Shown piece after piece: positions 1 through 9,990 of a stretch of 64,000 nucleotides of DNA (its first letter is position 1; every line of letters begins with the position of its first letter). The stretch comes from Caldisericum exile AZM16c01. GTDB taxonomy: Bacteria; Caldisericota; Caldisericia; Caldisericales; Caldisericaceae. The notes below the pieces were generated by a model. It made no database searches and was not told the DNA's origin. It saw nothing but the letters and a program-made list of their open reading frames with translations. Where the stretch lies: assembly GCF_000284335.1 (NCBI RefSeq), contig NC_017096.1:1178001-1242000 (forward strand). The letters are read 5' to 3'. Position numbers and translations under genes: made by a program.

Positions 1-1
1 A

Positions 2-2122
2 GATTACCTAAACGTAAGAGCTGGCCCTGGCACAGAATTTAACCTTGTTAAAAGGCTTAATTACGGAACGAAAATAAGCGTCACACGTTTAATAACAAGA
101 AGCGACTCTCAGATTTGGTATAAGTATAAAGATGGAAATAACTTTTATTTTGTTGCAAGTTGGTTCACCGTGAAGGTGGAGGAAACAAAACCTAACAATC
201 AGGACAATAACTCTTCCAATAATAACTCAAATCAAAATAATAGTGGAACACAAAATAATACACAACCAAAAGATAATCTTACAATTCCTGCAACTTCAAC
301 GGATTTTGTGAATTTAAGAGAAGGGCCATCAACTGATTACGGAAAAATTACTCTTATAAATAAAGGTGACCAAATTACAATAATAGGTTTTGCAAAAAAC
401 CACAACGGGGAATTGTGGCTCCAGTGCAGATACAACGACAAAATAGGATTTGTTATAAGCGACTATTTCAAGTTTGATGCAAATAAAATTGCTCTGGATA
501 TTTCGACAATAGGAAGTGATGCAAAGACAAACGACTCTACAAATCTAAGGGAAGGTCCTTCTACATCATACAATGTCCTCAAAGTAGTACCTACAAATAC
601 CACATTTAACATAGTTGGTGTTTGTCTAAATAAAGATAAAGAGATGTGGTTTGAGGTAAATTTAGATGGAACAAATTATTGGGTTAGAAGCGATACAATT
701 ACATTTGCTAAAAAAGAAAAGGGTATTCTTGAAAGCGCCTTGTGGAAAATAACAGAAGACGGCATTGACATCCAAATTGGCGGTAAAAACTTGCCAAAGC
801 CAAATATTAATACATTGAGCGATCCAATAAGATTGGTTCTTACATACAATAACACCAATTTACTTGATACACCAAAACAAGCAGACCTCAACATCTATCC
901 TTTTACAAGATATACTCTTCACGCTGACAACAACAATACAGTTGTTACGATTTATTTACTTTCGGAAATTCCATACCAATTTGAGGTAAAGGATAATCAA
1001 CATTTAATTCATTTCAAACTTCCTAAGGTTAATCAAGAAATTGTGGAAATAGGAGGGAGCGTAACATTCATAAATATTGAGAAGACTAATAATATTACAT
1101 ATATAAGCCTCGATGACTTCTTGAACTTTTTCAACCTAAATATGGATAACTATGCTTTAAACTTCTTTGGCAAAACCATTAAAATAAACAATGAGGACAT
1201 AATTAATTCTAAAGGTGAAAACTTTATCTCTTTAGAGAATTTGGCAAAGTATTTTAATGTTTCAATTATACAAACAAGCAACGAAATATATATAGATCCG
1301 CTTCTTCTTGATTTTAAGAAGGATGGCTCGTCAACAATACTTACCTTCAGTTTTCCATTCAAAGCGAAAAAGATTAATGAAAATAACAAAGATTTTCTTG
1401 TGATTTTTGCAGAAAATCCGCTAAATATACCTTACAAAAGTACAAAAAGAGAAACAACAACTGCTCCTCAAATTATTATTGAACTTGGAAATATTTCGTA
1501 TAGTGCAAAAGACAATACGCTAACCTTGGCTCAAATAAAAACCGGAAATTCAAATTTACTTTCAAACAGAATTATAGTTATTGATCCAGGACATGGAAGC
1601 TATTCTGGTCAATACCTTGATGTAGGTGCAATTGGTTTCTCTGGAACAAAAGAAGCTTACATAGTGCTTGATATTGCACTACGCCTTAAAAAATTATTGG
1701 AGGATGCAGGTGCCAAAGTCATAATAACTCATAACACTGTAGATAATCCAAACAATCCAACACTAAAAGGAAGAGTAGATATTGCAAACTCATCTGGTGG
1801 AGATCTATTTATTTCAATACACCTAAATTCAAGTATAAATAGTGACGCTTCTGGCACAGAAACATACTACTGGTATGACTCTTCAAAACGTCTTGCAGAT
1901 ACAATACAATCATCACTTGTAAAGACTTTAGGCACTTATGATAGAGGAATAAAAAAGGATTATCTATATGTATTGAGAGGAGTGACAACAATGCCTGCAA
2001 TTCTTACAGAAATTGGGTTTATTTCAAATCCAAAAGAAGAAGCACTTCTAAAAGATTCAAACTTCCTTGATAAGGTTGCAAAAGCACTCTTCGACGGCAT
2101 TGTGAGGTATCTCAATGGCTAA
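2..2122 (+). CDS. N-acetylmuramoyl-L-alanine amidase with SH3b repeats (5' end missing)
   Basis: The reading frame is open from base 2, so the GTG at 170 is not the start: bases 2-169 encode a good SH3b domain (YLNVRAGPGTEF). Two more SH3b units follow (NLREGPSTDYG near 310, NLREGPSTSYN near 540), separated by an Asn/Gln-rich linker. Then come an AMIN-like beta domain (about 740-1030), a copper-amine-oxidase-N-like domain (about 1040-1320) and a C-terminal Amidase_3 domain (about 1560-2119). The amidase has the expected zinc ligands (His in DPGHG, Glu in GTKEA, His in ISIHLNSS) and the catalytic Glu in LTEIGF. The family cleaves the amide between MurNAc and the stem peptide in peptidoglycan; SH3b and AMIN units normally target the wall. 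The signal peptide should lie upstream of the window. The stop overlaps murI by 8 nt, coupling wall turnover to D-glutamate supply. Confidence 0.93.
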   Translation, partial: DYLNVRAGPGTEFNLVKRLNYGTKISVTRLITRSDSQIWYKYKDGNNFYFVASWFTVKVEETKPNNQDNNSSNNNSNQNNSGTQNNTQPKDNLTIPATSTDFVNLREGPSTDYGKITLINKGDQITIIGFAKNHNGELWLQCRYNDKIGFVISDYFKFDANKIALDISTIGSDAKTNDSTNLREGPSTSYNVLKVVPTNTTFNIVGVCLNKDKEMWFEVNLDGTNYWVRSDTITFAKKEKGILESALWKITEDGIDIQIGGKNLPKPNINTLSDPIRLVLTYNNTNLLDTPKQADLNIYPFTRYTLHADNNNTVVTIYLLSEIPYQFEVKDNQHLIHFKLPKVNQEIVEIGGSVTFINIEKTNNITYISLDDFLNFFNLNMDNYALNFFGKTIKINNEDIINSKGENFISLENLAKYFNVSIIQTSNEIYIDPLLLDFKKDGSSTILTFSFPFKAKKINENNKDFLVIFAENPLNIPYKSTKRETTTAPQIIIELGNISYSAKDNTLTLAQIKTGNSNLLSNRIIVIDPGHGSYSGQYLDVGAIGFSGTKEAYIVLDIALRLKKLLEDAGAKVIITHNTVDNPNNPTLKGRVDIANSSGGDLFISIHLNSSINSDASGTETYYWYDSSKRLADTIQSSLVKTLGTYDRGIKKDYLYVLRGVTTMPAILTEIGFISNPKEEALLKDSNFLDKVAKALFDGIVRYLNG

Positions 2123-2909
2123 TCCAAAACCAATCGGTATTTTTGACTCAGGAGTTGGCGGGTTAAGTGTAGTAAGAAGTATAAGAAAAGTTCTTCCCAA
2201 CGAGAATATCATATACGTTGGTGACTTAAAGCATTTTCCATATGGCACAAAGACAGAAGAAGAGGTTAAAACTTTTGCAAAGAACATAACTAAATTTCTC
2301 ATTTCACAAGGCGTCAAACTCATAATTGTTGCATGCAATACAGTTTCGTCAATTGCAATGGACGATTTAAGAGTTTTAGCAAAACCTATTGAAGTAATTG
2401 GTATGATTCAATCAGGTGCAGAATATGCCGTAAAAACTACAAAGATTAAAAAGGTTGGTGTTATTTCAACACCACTTACCGCAAGAAAACACGCATATAA
2501 AAACGAAATTAAAAAACTTGATAGTTCTATTGAAGTATTTGAGGTTGGCTCTCAGGAACTTGTAAACCTCGTTGAAGACGGCGTAAGTTTTAACGATTAT
2601 GCCTGCGCACTTGCAAGAGAAAAATTGGAAGAGCCGTTAAGTAATGGCATCGATACACTTGTGTTGGGGTGCACTCATTTCCCGTTTCTCTATAAGGTTG
2701 TTAAAAATGTTGTAGGTGAAAAAGTTGAAGTAATTGATCCCGCAGAATACATTGCAATAAGAACAGTAGAATATTTAAAGGAAATTGGCGAAAACAAGGA
2801 TAGCCAAAAAACAGTTTTCTATACTACATACGATAAAGACTCTTTCAAAGAGAAACTATCACTTTTTTTAGACATTGAAAACCCTGAGGTTTACGAAGTA
2901 GATATTTAA
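2115..2909 (+). CDS. murI: Glutamate racemase
   Basis: MurI interconverts L- and D-glutamate to supply D-Glu for peptidoglycan. The 264-residue protein has the family's normal length. The N-terminal motif GIFDSGVGGLSV carries the active-site Asp, and the two catalytic cysteines sit in VACNTVSS (about residue 73) and LGCTHFPFL (about residue 186). Its ATG lies inside the last codons of the upstream amidase (8 nt overlap), so the two are probably co-translated. It ends tail-to-tail with the minus-strand alcohol dehydrogenase, the two stop codons sharing the palindrome TTAA. Confidence 0.96.
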   Translation: MANPKPIGIFDSGVGGLSVVRSIRKVLPNENIIYVGDLKHFPYGTKTEEEVKTFAKNITKFLISQGVKLIIVACNTVSSIAMDDLRVLAKPIEVIGMIQSGAEYAVKTTKIKKVGVISTPLTARKHAYKNEIKKLDSSIEVFEVGSQELVNLVEDGVSFNDYACALAREKLEEPLSNGIDTLVLGCTHFPFLYKVVKNVVGEKVEVIDPAEYIAIRTVEYLKEIGENKDSQKTVFYTTYDKDSFKEKLSLFLDIENPEVYEVDI

Positions 2910-3922
2910 GAAATTTTCAATACCGCCGCACCTTGAATTTTTCCGTGCTTAACCGAGAGAAGCGCTTCCTGTGCTTTCTCTAAGGGAAAAACTGTAACCT
3001 TTGGAACAATAGGAATAACTGAAGCAAGTTTTAGAGCATTTTCTACATCTTCTCTTGTAACATTTGCAACACTCTTAACGGACCTTTCTCCCCAAATAAG
3101 GGTAAAGTCAAACGCATCAATTGGGGTCTCTTTTCTTATTGCATTTACAACAACAAGGCCCCCTTTATTAAGGTATTTCAGGGCATAAGGAATCACACTT
3201 CCCGAAGGTGTTGTATCAATTGCTTTATCGTATCTTATGGGAATATCACTAAAGGTTTCGAAAATATAATCTGCTTTTAACTCCTCTGCTAACTTTGTTG
3301 CGTTATCACCAAGTTTTCGCACAAAAACTATAATTTTTGAAGACGGATTAAGATACCTAATATATCTATAAACGATATGATTTGATGCGCCAAAACCAAA
3401 AAGTGCAACTGTTTCTCCATCTTTAATTTCTGCAAGTTTATACGCCCTAAAGCCAACTGCACCTGCACATAAAATTGGGGCAGTTGTTTCGTCTTGCAAG
3501 TTTTCTTTCAATTTATAAGCAAAACTACTTTCAACAACCATATACTCTGCATAGCCACCGTCTTCATCTGCTCCAGTTGCAACAAATTCGTTACAAAGAT
3601 TTTCCCTGCCACTCTTACAATATTCACACTTACCGCAGGCATGCTTTATCCAGGCAACACCAACTCTATCGCCAATTTCAAGATTTGTAACATTTTTCCC
3701 TTTTTCAACAACATAACCTACAACTTCGTGCCCTGGGATAACAGGAATTTTAGGCATCCTTCGCCCTTCAATTTCGTCAATCTCAGTATGGCACACACCA
3801 CAATAAGAAACTTTTAACAAGACTTCATTATCCTTAGGTGTAGGGACTTCAACCTCTCTTAAAACAAGAGATGTTTCCTCTAATCTTCCAATTTTTTCAA
3901 TAAACATTGCTTTCATTTTCAT
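2906..3922 (-). CDS. Zinc-dependent alcohol dehydrogenase, MDR family
   Basis: This is a medium-chain dehydrogenase/reductase of 338 residues. Catalytic zinc ligands are visible as Cys44 (CGVCHTEID), His65-Glu66 (GHEVVG) and the later Cys in LCAGAVGF; the structural zinc loop has Cys96, 99, 102 and 110 (CGKCEYCKSGRENLC). The nucleotide-binding segment reads ALFGFGASNH rather than the canonical GxGxxG, as in a subgroup of adhP-like enzymes. It should oxidise or reduce an alcohol/aldehyde with NAD(P); the substrate cannot be told from sequence. Its start overlaps the tsaD stop by 4 nt (ATGA), so it is the distal gene of the t6A cluster, with no obvious functional link. Confidence 0.9.
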   Translation of the reverse strand: MKMKAMFIEKIGRLEETSLVLREVEVPTPKDNEVLLKVSYCGVCHTEIDEIEGRRMPKIPVIPGHEVVGYVVEKGKNVTNLEIGDRVGVAWIKHACGKCEYCKSGRENLCNEFVATGADEDGGYAEYMVVESSFAYKLKENLQDETTAPILCAGAVGFRAYKLAEIKDGETVALFGFGASNHIVYRYIRYLNPSSKIIVFVRKLGDNATKLAEELKADYIFETFSDIPIRYDKAIDTTPSGSVIPYALKYLNKGGLVVVNAIRKETPIDAFDFTLIWGERSVKSVANVTREDVENALKLASVIPIVPKVTVFPLEKAQEALLSVKHGKIQGAAVLKIS

Positions 3923-4926
3923 AGTTCTAATCTCGATATTGCATCAAGGGTAAGGTCTGAAGTTTCTCCCTTTATTGTGTAGTGTAAATACCCAGTAAGA
4001 GCAATCATTGCTGCGTTATCCGTGGAAAGTGCTTTTTGCGGAAAATACACATTAATAGGCGAAACATTTGCAAAAGTTTCTCTAAGCCTTTTATTTGCAG
4101 AAACACCACCTACAACCCCAATCCCTTTTACATTAAAATCTGTTGCGGCACGAACCGTGCGTTCAACAAGAATCCTTACAAGAGCGTTTTCGAAACTTGC
4201 CGCAAGGTTTGATAAATCATTTTGCACAACATCAGGGTGATTTTGAATAAAATAAACACCTGCCGTTTTAAGGCCACTAAAACTAAATTCATATGGACTT
4301 CCCTTAAAAGTTAAATTTGGAAATTCATACTTATTTGGATCGCCTTCAAGCCCCAATTTTTCAACTATTGGTCCACCTGGATAACCATATCCCAAAAACC
4401 TTGCAAATTTGTCAATTGCTTCACCTGCTGCATCATCGCGAGTTCGTCCCAAAACTTTGTATATCAAAAAATTTTCCATCAAAATAAGTTCAGTGTGCCC
4501 GCCTGAAACTATAAGAATTAACAATGGAAAGATATCCTTTTGCTTGTAGAGTGGTGCACCTTCAAGAAAAAGTGAATATATATGCCCTTCCAAGTGATTT
4601 ACTCCAATTAATGGTTTATCAAGTGCAAAACTCAATGACTTCGCTGCTTCAAGCCCAACAAGAAGGGATCCAACAAGACCAGGACCTTTTGTAACAGAGA
4701 TCAAATCTATATCGCGTAAAGAAATGTTAGCAAGTTTGAGTGCTTCAACAATCGTGTATCCTATAAGTTCTGCATGTTTTCTTGACGCAATCTCAGGAAC
4801 TATACCACCAAAATCCCTGTGAAACACCTCTTGTGAAGTTAAAACGTTACTTAAAATTTTCCCATCGTTTTCAATGACTGAAACAGCGGTATCATCACAA
4901 GATGTTTCAATACCAAGCGTTATCAT
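3919..4926 (-). CDS. tsaD: tRNA N6-threonylcarbamoyladenosine transferase
   Basis: TsaD (Kae1/YgjD family) transfers the threonylcarbamoyl group from TC-AMP to A37 of ANN-decoding tRNAs. The 335-residue protein starts with the ASKHA phosphate-binding loop (LGIETSCDDTAVS). It has the metal-binding histidines in NHLEGHIYS, the GGHTEL segment, and a late DNAAMIAL motif carrying the last metal-site Asp. It is fourth in a minus-strand run tsaE-tsaB-rimI-tsaD and overlaps rimI by one base (TAATG). The partner TsaC/Sua5, which makes TC-AMP, is not in the window. Confidence 0.97.
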   Translation of the reverse strand: MITLGIETSCDDTAVSVIENDGKILSNVLTSQEVFHRDFGGIVPEIASRKHAELIGYTIVEALKLANISLRDIDLISVTKGPGLVGSLLVGLEAAKSLSFALDKPLIGVNHLEGHIYSLFLEGAPLYKQKDIFPLLILIVSGGHTELILMENFLIYKVLGRTRDDAAGEAIDKFARFLGYGYPGGPIVEKLGLEGDPNKYEFPNLTFKGSPYEFSFSGLKTAGVYFIQNHPDVVQNDLSNLAASFENALVRILVERTVRAATDFNVKGIGVVGGVSANKRLRETFANVSPINVYFPQKALSTDNAAMIALTGYLHYTIKGETSDLTLDAISRLEL

Positions 4927-5390
4927 TAATTTCCTTCCTCCTTAGTGATTTTTAGTTCCATCCTTATACCATCTTCGCCATCTTGGTAATATCCTTTGAG
5001 CTCCTCCACCTCGATAAAACCCAACTTCTTATAAAGTTTTTGTGCAGAAATATTAGACTTTCTTGCTTCAAGGTAAACAACTTCATAACCAAGTTCTTTT
5101 GCAAGAGATATGGCAAACAAAAGTAGCGATGTGCCAATTCCTTTTCCACGCTCGTTTGGATGCACTGCAACATTAATAATGTGAAGCTTCTTACCTTCAT
5201 ACCAAACGCCAATAAATCCAATAACTTTTCCGTGAAGTTTTGCAACAAAGTAATCTGACGATGCATTAAAAAGATAATCAACCATAAAAATTTCACGTGG
5301 CCAAGGGTCATTATAAGATAGCTCCTCGATTTCAATTATTTTTTTTACGTCATTTATTTTTGCTTTTACTATTTCAATTTCACTTATCAT
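4926..5390 (-). CDS. rimI: Ribosomal protein S18-alanine N-acetyltransferase-like GNAT
   Basis: This 154-residue GNAT acetyltransferase shows the acetyl-CoA pyrophosphate loop VHPNERGKGIGTSLL (motif A), preceded by a beta-strand IINVAVHP and followed by YLEARKSNISAQKLYKKLGF (motif B), the usual RimI pattern. RimI acetylates the N-terminal Ala of ribosomal protein S18. Its position between tsaB and tsaD, overlapping both by 1-4 nt, is the common arrangement and supports rimI over other GNATs. Substrate specificity is inferred from family and context only. Confidence 0.9.
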   Translation of the reverse strand: MISEIEIVKAKINDVKKIIEIEELSYNDPWPREIFMVDYLFNASSDYFVAKLHGKVIGFIGVWYEGKKLHIINVAVHPNERGKGIGTSLLLFAISLAKELGYEVVYLEARKSNISAQKLYKKLGFIEVEELKGYYQDGEDGIRMELKITKEEGN

Positions 5391-6013
5391 CGCATCTTCT
5401 TGAAGAGTTTATCTTCAGCCCGCAAGTATATTGGCTTAAGAGACAGAGGATCAGAAATAGTTTCTTTTTTTGAAATCTTCTCAAGGGAAACTTTTTGGAT
5501 AACCTCGGGACTTACAAAAACCTTCCTGAAATTCTTCAAATTCAAACTCGACAAATCCTCAAAAGAGATAATAAGATCATCAAAGTTCTTCAGTTCGGAA
5601 AGCGTTTTTAACTCATCTTCCGTCTTTCTAATGCCCTTTTCAAATTCCGAAACAAAAAATTCATTTCTTCCGGCGGAGAGCACTGCCTTTACTTTTCCAT
5701 TTTCAACATGTCTTGCAAGGAGTTCCAGTGAGTTAACTGGGATAAGAGGTATGCTAAGTGCAAACGCAAGAATTTTTGCATCAACAACACCAATACGGGT
5801 TCCCGTAAAACTTCCTGGACCGTTAACAACAAGAATGTAGTTTAAATTGTGCTTATCAAATTTCAAAATATCAAACATATTCTTTGTAATGTGTAAGAGA
5901 GTATTCGGATTTTCATCACTTGGATACTGAATAACTGAATATACAACTTTTTCATTACTCCCAAGCAAACTTATCGTGGGGTAAAACGCCTGATTAAGAA
6001 ATAGATAATTCAT
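5387..6013 (-). CDS. tsaB: t6A biosynthesis dimerisation protein TsaB
   Basis: TsaB is the catalytically inactive ASKHA paralogue of TsaD; it dimerises with TsaD and, with TsaE, makes t6A37 in tRNA. The N-terminal half is recognisable (NYILVVNGPGSFTGTRIG, about residues 59-76, corresponding to the family's GPGSFTGLRIG). The C-terminal half is poorly conserved, as usual for the family. Length 208 is slightly short but normal. It begins 20 nt inside tsaE and its end overlaps rimI by 4 nt. Confidence 0.93.
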   Translation of the reverse strand: MNYLFLNQAFYPTISLLGSNEKVVYSVIQYPSDENPNTLLHITKNMFDILKFDKHNLNYILVVNGPGSFTGTRIGVVDAKILAFALSIPLIPVNSLELLARHVENGKVKAVLSAGRNEFFVSEFEKGIRKTEDELKTLSELKNFDDLIISFEDLSSLNLKNFRKVFVSPEVIQKVSLEKISKKETISDPLSLKPIYLRAEDKLFKKMR

Positions 6014-6458
6014 CTAAAACACTCTCCAAATTAAAGGTTTTAATTGATACTAAACGCTCAAATTCACTTACAATTGTAAAATATATCTCAATATCAAAGT
6101 CAAGCAACCCTTCGATTTTGTCCCCCCACTCAATAACATGTATACCCTTTTTTAAAACCAACTCAAAAATCCCAAGATCATCAAAATCTTTAGGGCTGTT
6201 TACTCTGTACAAATCGTAGTGGTATAGAGGGAGTTTACCTTTATAAATATTTAAAAACACAAACGTTGGACTTTCAACGTAATCATTAGCAGAGAGACCT
6301 TCTGAAATACCTTTTACAAGGGTTGTCTTCCCTGCACCAAGAGGACCAACAAGCCCAATAACACAATTCTCTGTTTCTTTTAAAAGTATCTCACCAAGTT
6401 TTCTCCCAAAAATTAGTGTGTCCTCAACACTTTTAAGCGAAAAATTTACCTCTCTCAC
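5994..6458 (-). CDS. tsaE: t6A biosynthesis ATPase TsaE
   Basis: TsaE is a P-loop ATPase required for turnover of the TsaBDE complex. Walker A is GPLGAGKTTLVKG (about residues 38-50), followed by SPTFVFLNIYKG and the YHYDLYRV and IEWGDKI motifs diagnostic for the family. It is the first gene of the minus-strand tsaE-tsaB-rimI-tsaD-adh unit. The only suitable start is GTG at 6458. No Shine-Dalgarno precedes it, and a TATATT hexamer ends seven bases before the GTG, so the message may be leaderless (inference). Confidence 0.95.
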   Translation of the reverse strand: MREVNFSLKSVEDTLIFGRKLGEILLKETENCVIGLVGPLGAGKTTLVKGISEGLSANDYVESPTFVFLNIYKGKLPLYHYDLYRVNSPKDFDDLGIFELVLKKGIHVIEWGDKIEGLLDFDIEIYFTIVSEFERLVSIKTFNLESVLDELSIS

Positions 6459-6534
6459 GTAAATAAATATATCAAAAAAACGTATTTTTTAAAAGTTCTG
6501 ATATAATATGCTGAACTTATAATAGGAGACTTAA

Positions 6535-6738
6535 ATGGCAAAAAAATTTCTTTTGTTAGGCAATTTTACAAATGAAGAGATTGTAAAAATCATGCAAAAA
6601 GTAAAAGAAGTCATTAATATCGAAGATGTAATTTTTGCAACACTAACTGAAACAGTAAAGGAGTGGAAAGTAAAAGATTGGCTGAAAGAATTAGAAGAGG
6701 AAGACGCATATTTTAAGAAACAAAAGAGCAATAAATAG
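6535..6738 (+). CDS. Small DUF3783-like protein
   Basis: This 67-residue protein ends in an acidic/basic helix and contains VIFATLTETVKEWKVKDWLKEL, which I recognise as the core of DUF3783, a small family without assigned function. A good Shine-Dalgarno (aggaga, 6524-6529) precedes the ATG, and a TATAAT hexamer lies at 6502-6507. It is transcribed away from tsaE, and the next genes downstream are groES-groEL with their own promoter. I cannot assign a role. Confidence 0.75.
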   Translation: MAKKFLLLGNFTNEEIVKIMQKVKEVINIEDVIFATLTETVKEWKVKDWLKELEEEDAYFKKQKSNK

Positions 6739-6783
6739 CCATTTTTAAAAATTTTTCAACACAAAAAAGATTAATTCTCCCTC

Positions 6784-6811
6784 TTGACATAAATTCTAAA
6801 CCCTATATAAT
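6784..6811 (+). promoter_or_regulatory. groESL promoter
   Basis: TTGACA (6784-6789), 16-nt spacer, TATAAT (6806-6811): a perfect consensus vegetative promoter. Transcription would start a few bases further on, inside the inverted repeat described in the next entry. Confidence 0.85.
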
Positions 6812-6814
6812 AAA

Positions 6815-6841
6815 TTAGCAAACTTAATACAAATTTGCTAA
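6815..6841 (+). promoter_or_regulatory. CIRCE-like heat-shock operator upstream of groES
   Basis: The inverted repeat TTAGCAAAC-N9-ATTTGCTAA has the 9-9-9 geometry of CIRCE (TTAGCACTC-N9-GAGTGCTAA). The outer six bases of each arm are identical to CIRCE and the inner three diverge. Eight bases of each arm are perfectly complementary (TTAGCAAA / TTTGCTAA). It begins four bases after the -10 box, the usual position for HrcA repression of groESL. No hrcA gene is in the window. Confidence 0.75.
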
Positions 6842-6876
6842 AAATTCACAATAAAACAAGAAGGGAGGTTGGTTGT

Positions 6877-7167
6877 ATGGCAGAAATTATACCCATTCAC
6901 GACCACATTGTAGTAAAAATCGAAGAGGAAGAAGAAAAAACAAAAACAGGCATTGTGTTGCCTGACACAGCAAAGGAAAAACCTCAAAAAGGTAAAGTTG
7001 TTGCAGTAGGTTCAGGAAGAATCCTTGACAACGGAACCAAAGTCCCCCTTGAAGTAAAAGTTGGTGACACTGTTATTTTCTCAAAGTATGCAGGCACTGA
7101 GATTAAACTTGACGATGAGAAGTATCTCATCCTTTCAGAAAAAGAAGTACTTGCAATCCTTAAATAA
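6877..7167 (+). CDS. groES: Co-chaperonin GroES
   Basis: GroES caps the GroEL folding chamber. I place the start at the ATG at 6877 ([14 protein letters not shown]), preceded by gggagg (6863-6868); an in-frame upstream codon at 6835 lies inside the CIRCE-like operator and is not credible. The 96-residue protein has the usual beta-barrel and mobile loop ([18 protein letters not shown]) and the [15 protein letters not shown] segment. groEL follows after 12 nt, behind the promoter and operator at 6784-6841. Confidence 0.97.
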   Translation: MAEIIPIHDHIVVKIEEEEEKTKTGIVLPDTAKEKPQKGKVVAVGSGRILDNGTKVPLEVKVGDTVIFSKYAGTEIKLDDEKYLILSEKEVLAILK

Positions 7168-8793
<1,626 letters not shown>

Positions 8794-8813
8794 TCCAGAA
8801 ATTAAGTAGTTAT

Positions 8814-8840
8814 GCCCTCCATAAAGGAGGGCTTTTATTT
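8814..8840 (+). terminator. groESL intrinsic terminator
   Basis: GCCCTCC (8814-8820), loop ATAAA, GGAGGGC (8826-8832), then TTTTATTT. It lies 20 bases after the groEL stop. Confidence 0.9.
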
Positions 8841-8862
8841 ATTGTATGAGTTCAGTACATCG

Positions 8863-9968
8863 TGAACATTTACACCTAAAAAATTATACAAGCTTTTATA
8901 ACACTCCTCCAGAGTTGTTAACTCTTCTATCCCCATAAGCTACCTCTCCAGAAGTTCTGTAGTCTAAAGCACAATGAGGCCTTACAAAATTGTACTGTTG
9001 TTAAGATGGTCTATAGTATAATTTATTCCTTCTATAAACCATAATTCTTCTCCTATGGTTCTTATGACTCTTTCTACATTATCATTTGTTTTTGGTTTTC
9101 TTAGATAGTTATAGTAATACCCTATGCCAAGTTCATTCAAATACTTATCAAACTCTCCCATGAATTCAGTACCATTATCTGTCTGGACTTTAGCAACACT
9201 AAACCCAAAGTATTTGATATCCTCTTTAATAAAAAGTTTTGTATTTCTTGATGTTTTATTCTCATAGACCTTTGCAAAGACAAGTCCGCTGTGTTTGTCT
9301 ATAGCTGTGAATTGGTAATAAGTAACACCCACTGCTTTAGGTCTATCTGAACTACTTCTTCCGGGGCTCTATCTTTTAGACCTGTCTTTGTTCTTTTTCT
9401 GCTTTGACTTTGTTTTCTCTTTTGTTTAAGACTTTTTGTTCTCTCTATAAGGCCAAAGGCTTTCAATACCCTATATACTGTAGAGGGGATACCTTTATAT
9501 CCTTTTCCTTTTCAAGATATCTCGCTATTTTCTCTTTGCTTTAAGTAGGATTTTCGTTTCTTATTCTTATTACATCTAATTCATATTGTTTCCTTACAGT
9601 AGGAGCTCTTTTTCTCAAAGGAGTTTTAGGTCTGTCCAACAAAACTTGCAAGCCGTATTTTTCATATCTTTTTAGCCATTTGTAAAATGTAGTCCTTGAT
9701 ATACCAAAATGTCTACAAGTTTTAGAAATATTGTTTACCTTTTTATAGTACTCTATCCAGATAAGTTTTATCTTTGCCTTTTTTGTAAGCTTTACATCAT
9801 TGACATACTTTAACTTTTTAACTAAACTTAAAGGATAGAGGGCAAATAAGACAGTCTGGGTACCTATCCTTCCCTTTACGGTACCTACCTCCTTTGCTAA
9901 GTTTATAGAAAATTTTAACAAAGGTAAGTGTTCATAATGTTTGTGAACTTGTACATTTAGGTGTAACA
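8863..9968 (-). mobile_element. Decayed insertion sequence (DDE, integrase-core type)
   Basis: This element of about 1.1 kb sits between the groESL terminator and the sigma factor gene. An 11-base inverted repeat marks the ends: TTACACCTAAA at 8870-8880 and TTTAGGTGTAA at 9956-9966. Exact tips are uncertain; TG...CA tips at 8863 and 9968 are my best guess. No target duplication is evident. The single transposase gene on the minus strand is broken (see the pseudogene entry). The fold and motifs suggest the IS481/IS3-like integrase-core group. Confidence 0.75.
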
Positions 9969-9969
9969 T
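8896..9969 (-). pseudogene. Transposase pseudogene, rve integrase core
   Basis: Read from ATG at 9969, the frame gives an HTH region (ISKTCRHFGISRTTFYKWLKR) and continues to RIRNENPT, where TAA at 9541-9543 replaces an expected Tyr codon. Homology then resumes with SKEKIARYLEKEK. A frameshift near 9505 leads to the next segment, ending EEVVQIDLK (first catalytic Asp). A further frameshift near 9340 leads into VGVTYYQFTAIDKHSG, then VQTDNGTEF (second Asp) and NDNVERVIRTIGEE (Glu). A last frameshift near 9000 leads to FVRPHCALDYRTSGEVAYGD and the stop at 8896. All three DDE residues survive, but one nonsense codon and three frameshifts make the gene dead. Confidence 0.85.
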
Positions 9970-9990
9970 TTTTAGAAGGTGGAGCATATT

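Noticed and set aside
170-2122. GTG at 170 as the start of the amidase gene
   Set aside because: The frame is open to base 2 and the upstream codons encode an SH3b domain, so the gene is cut by the window edge.
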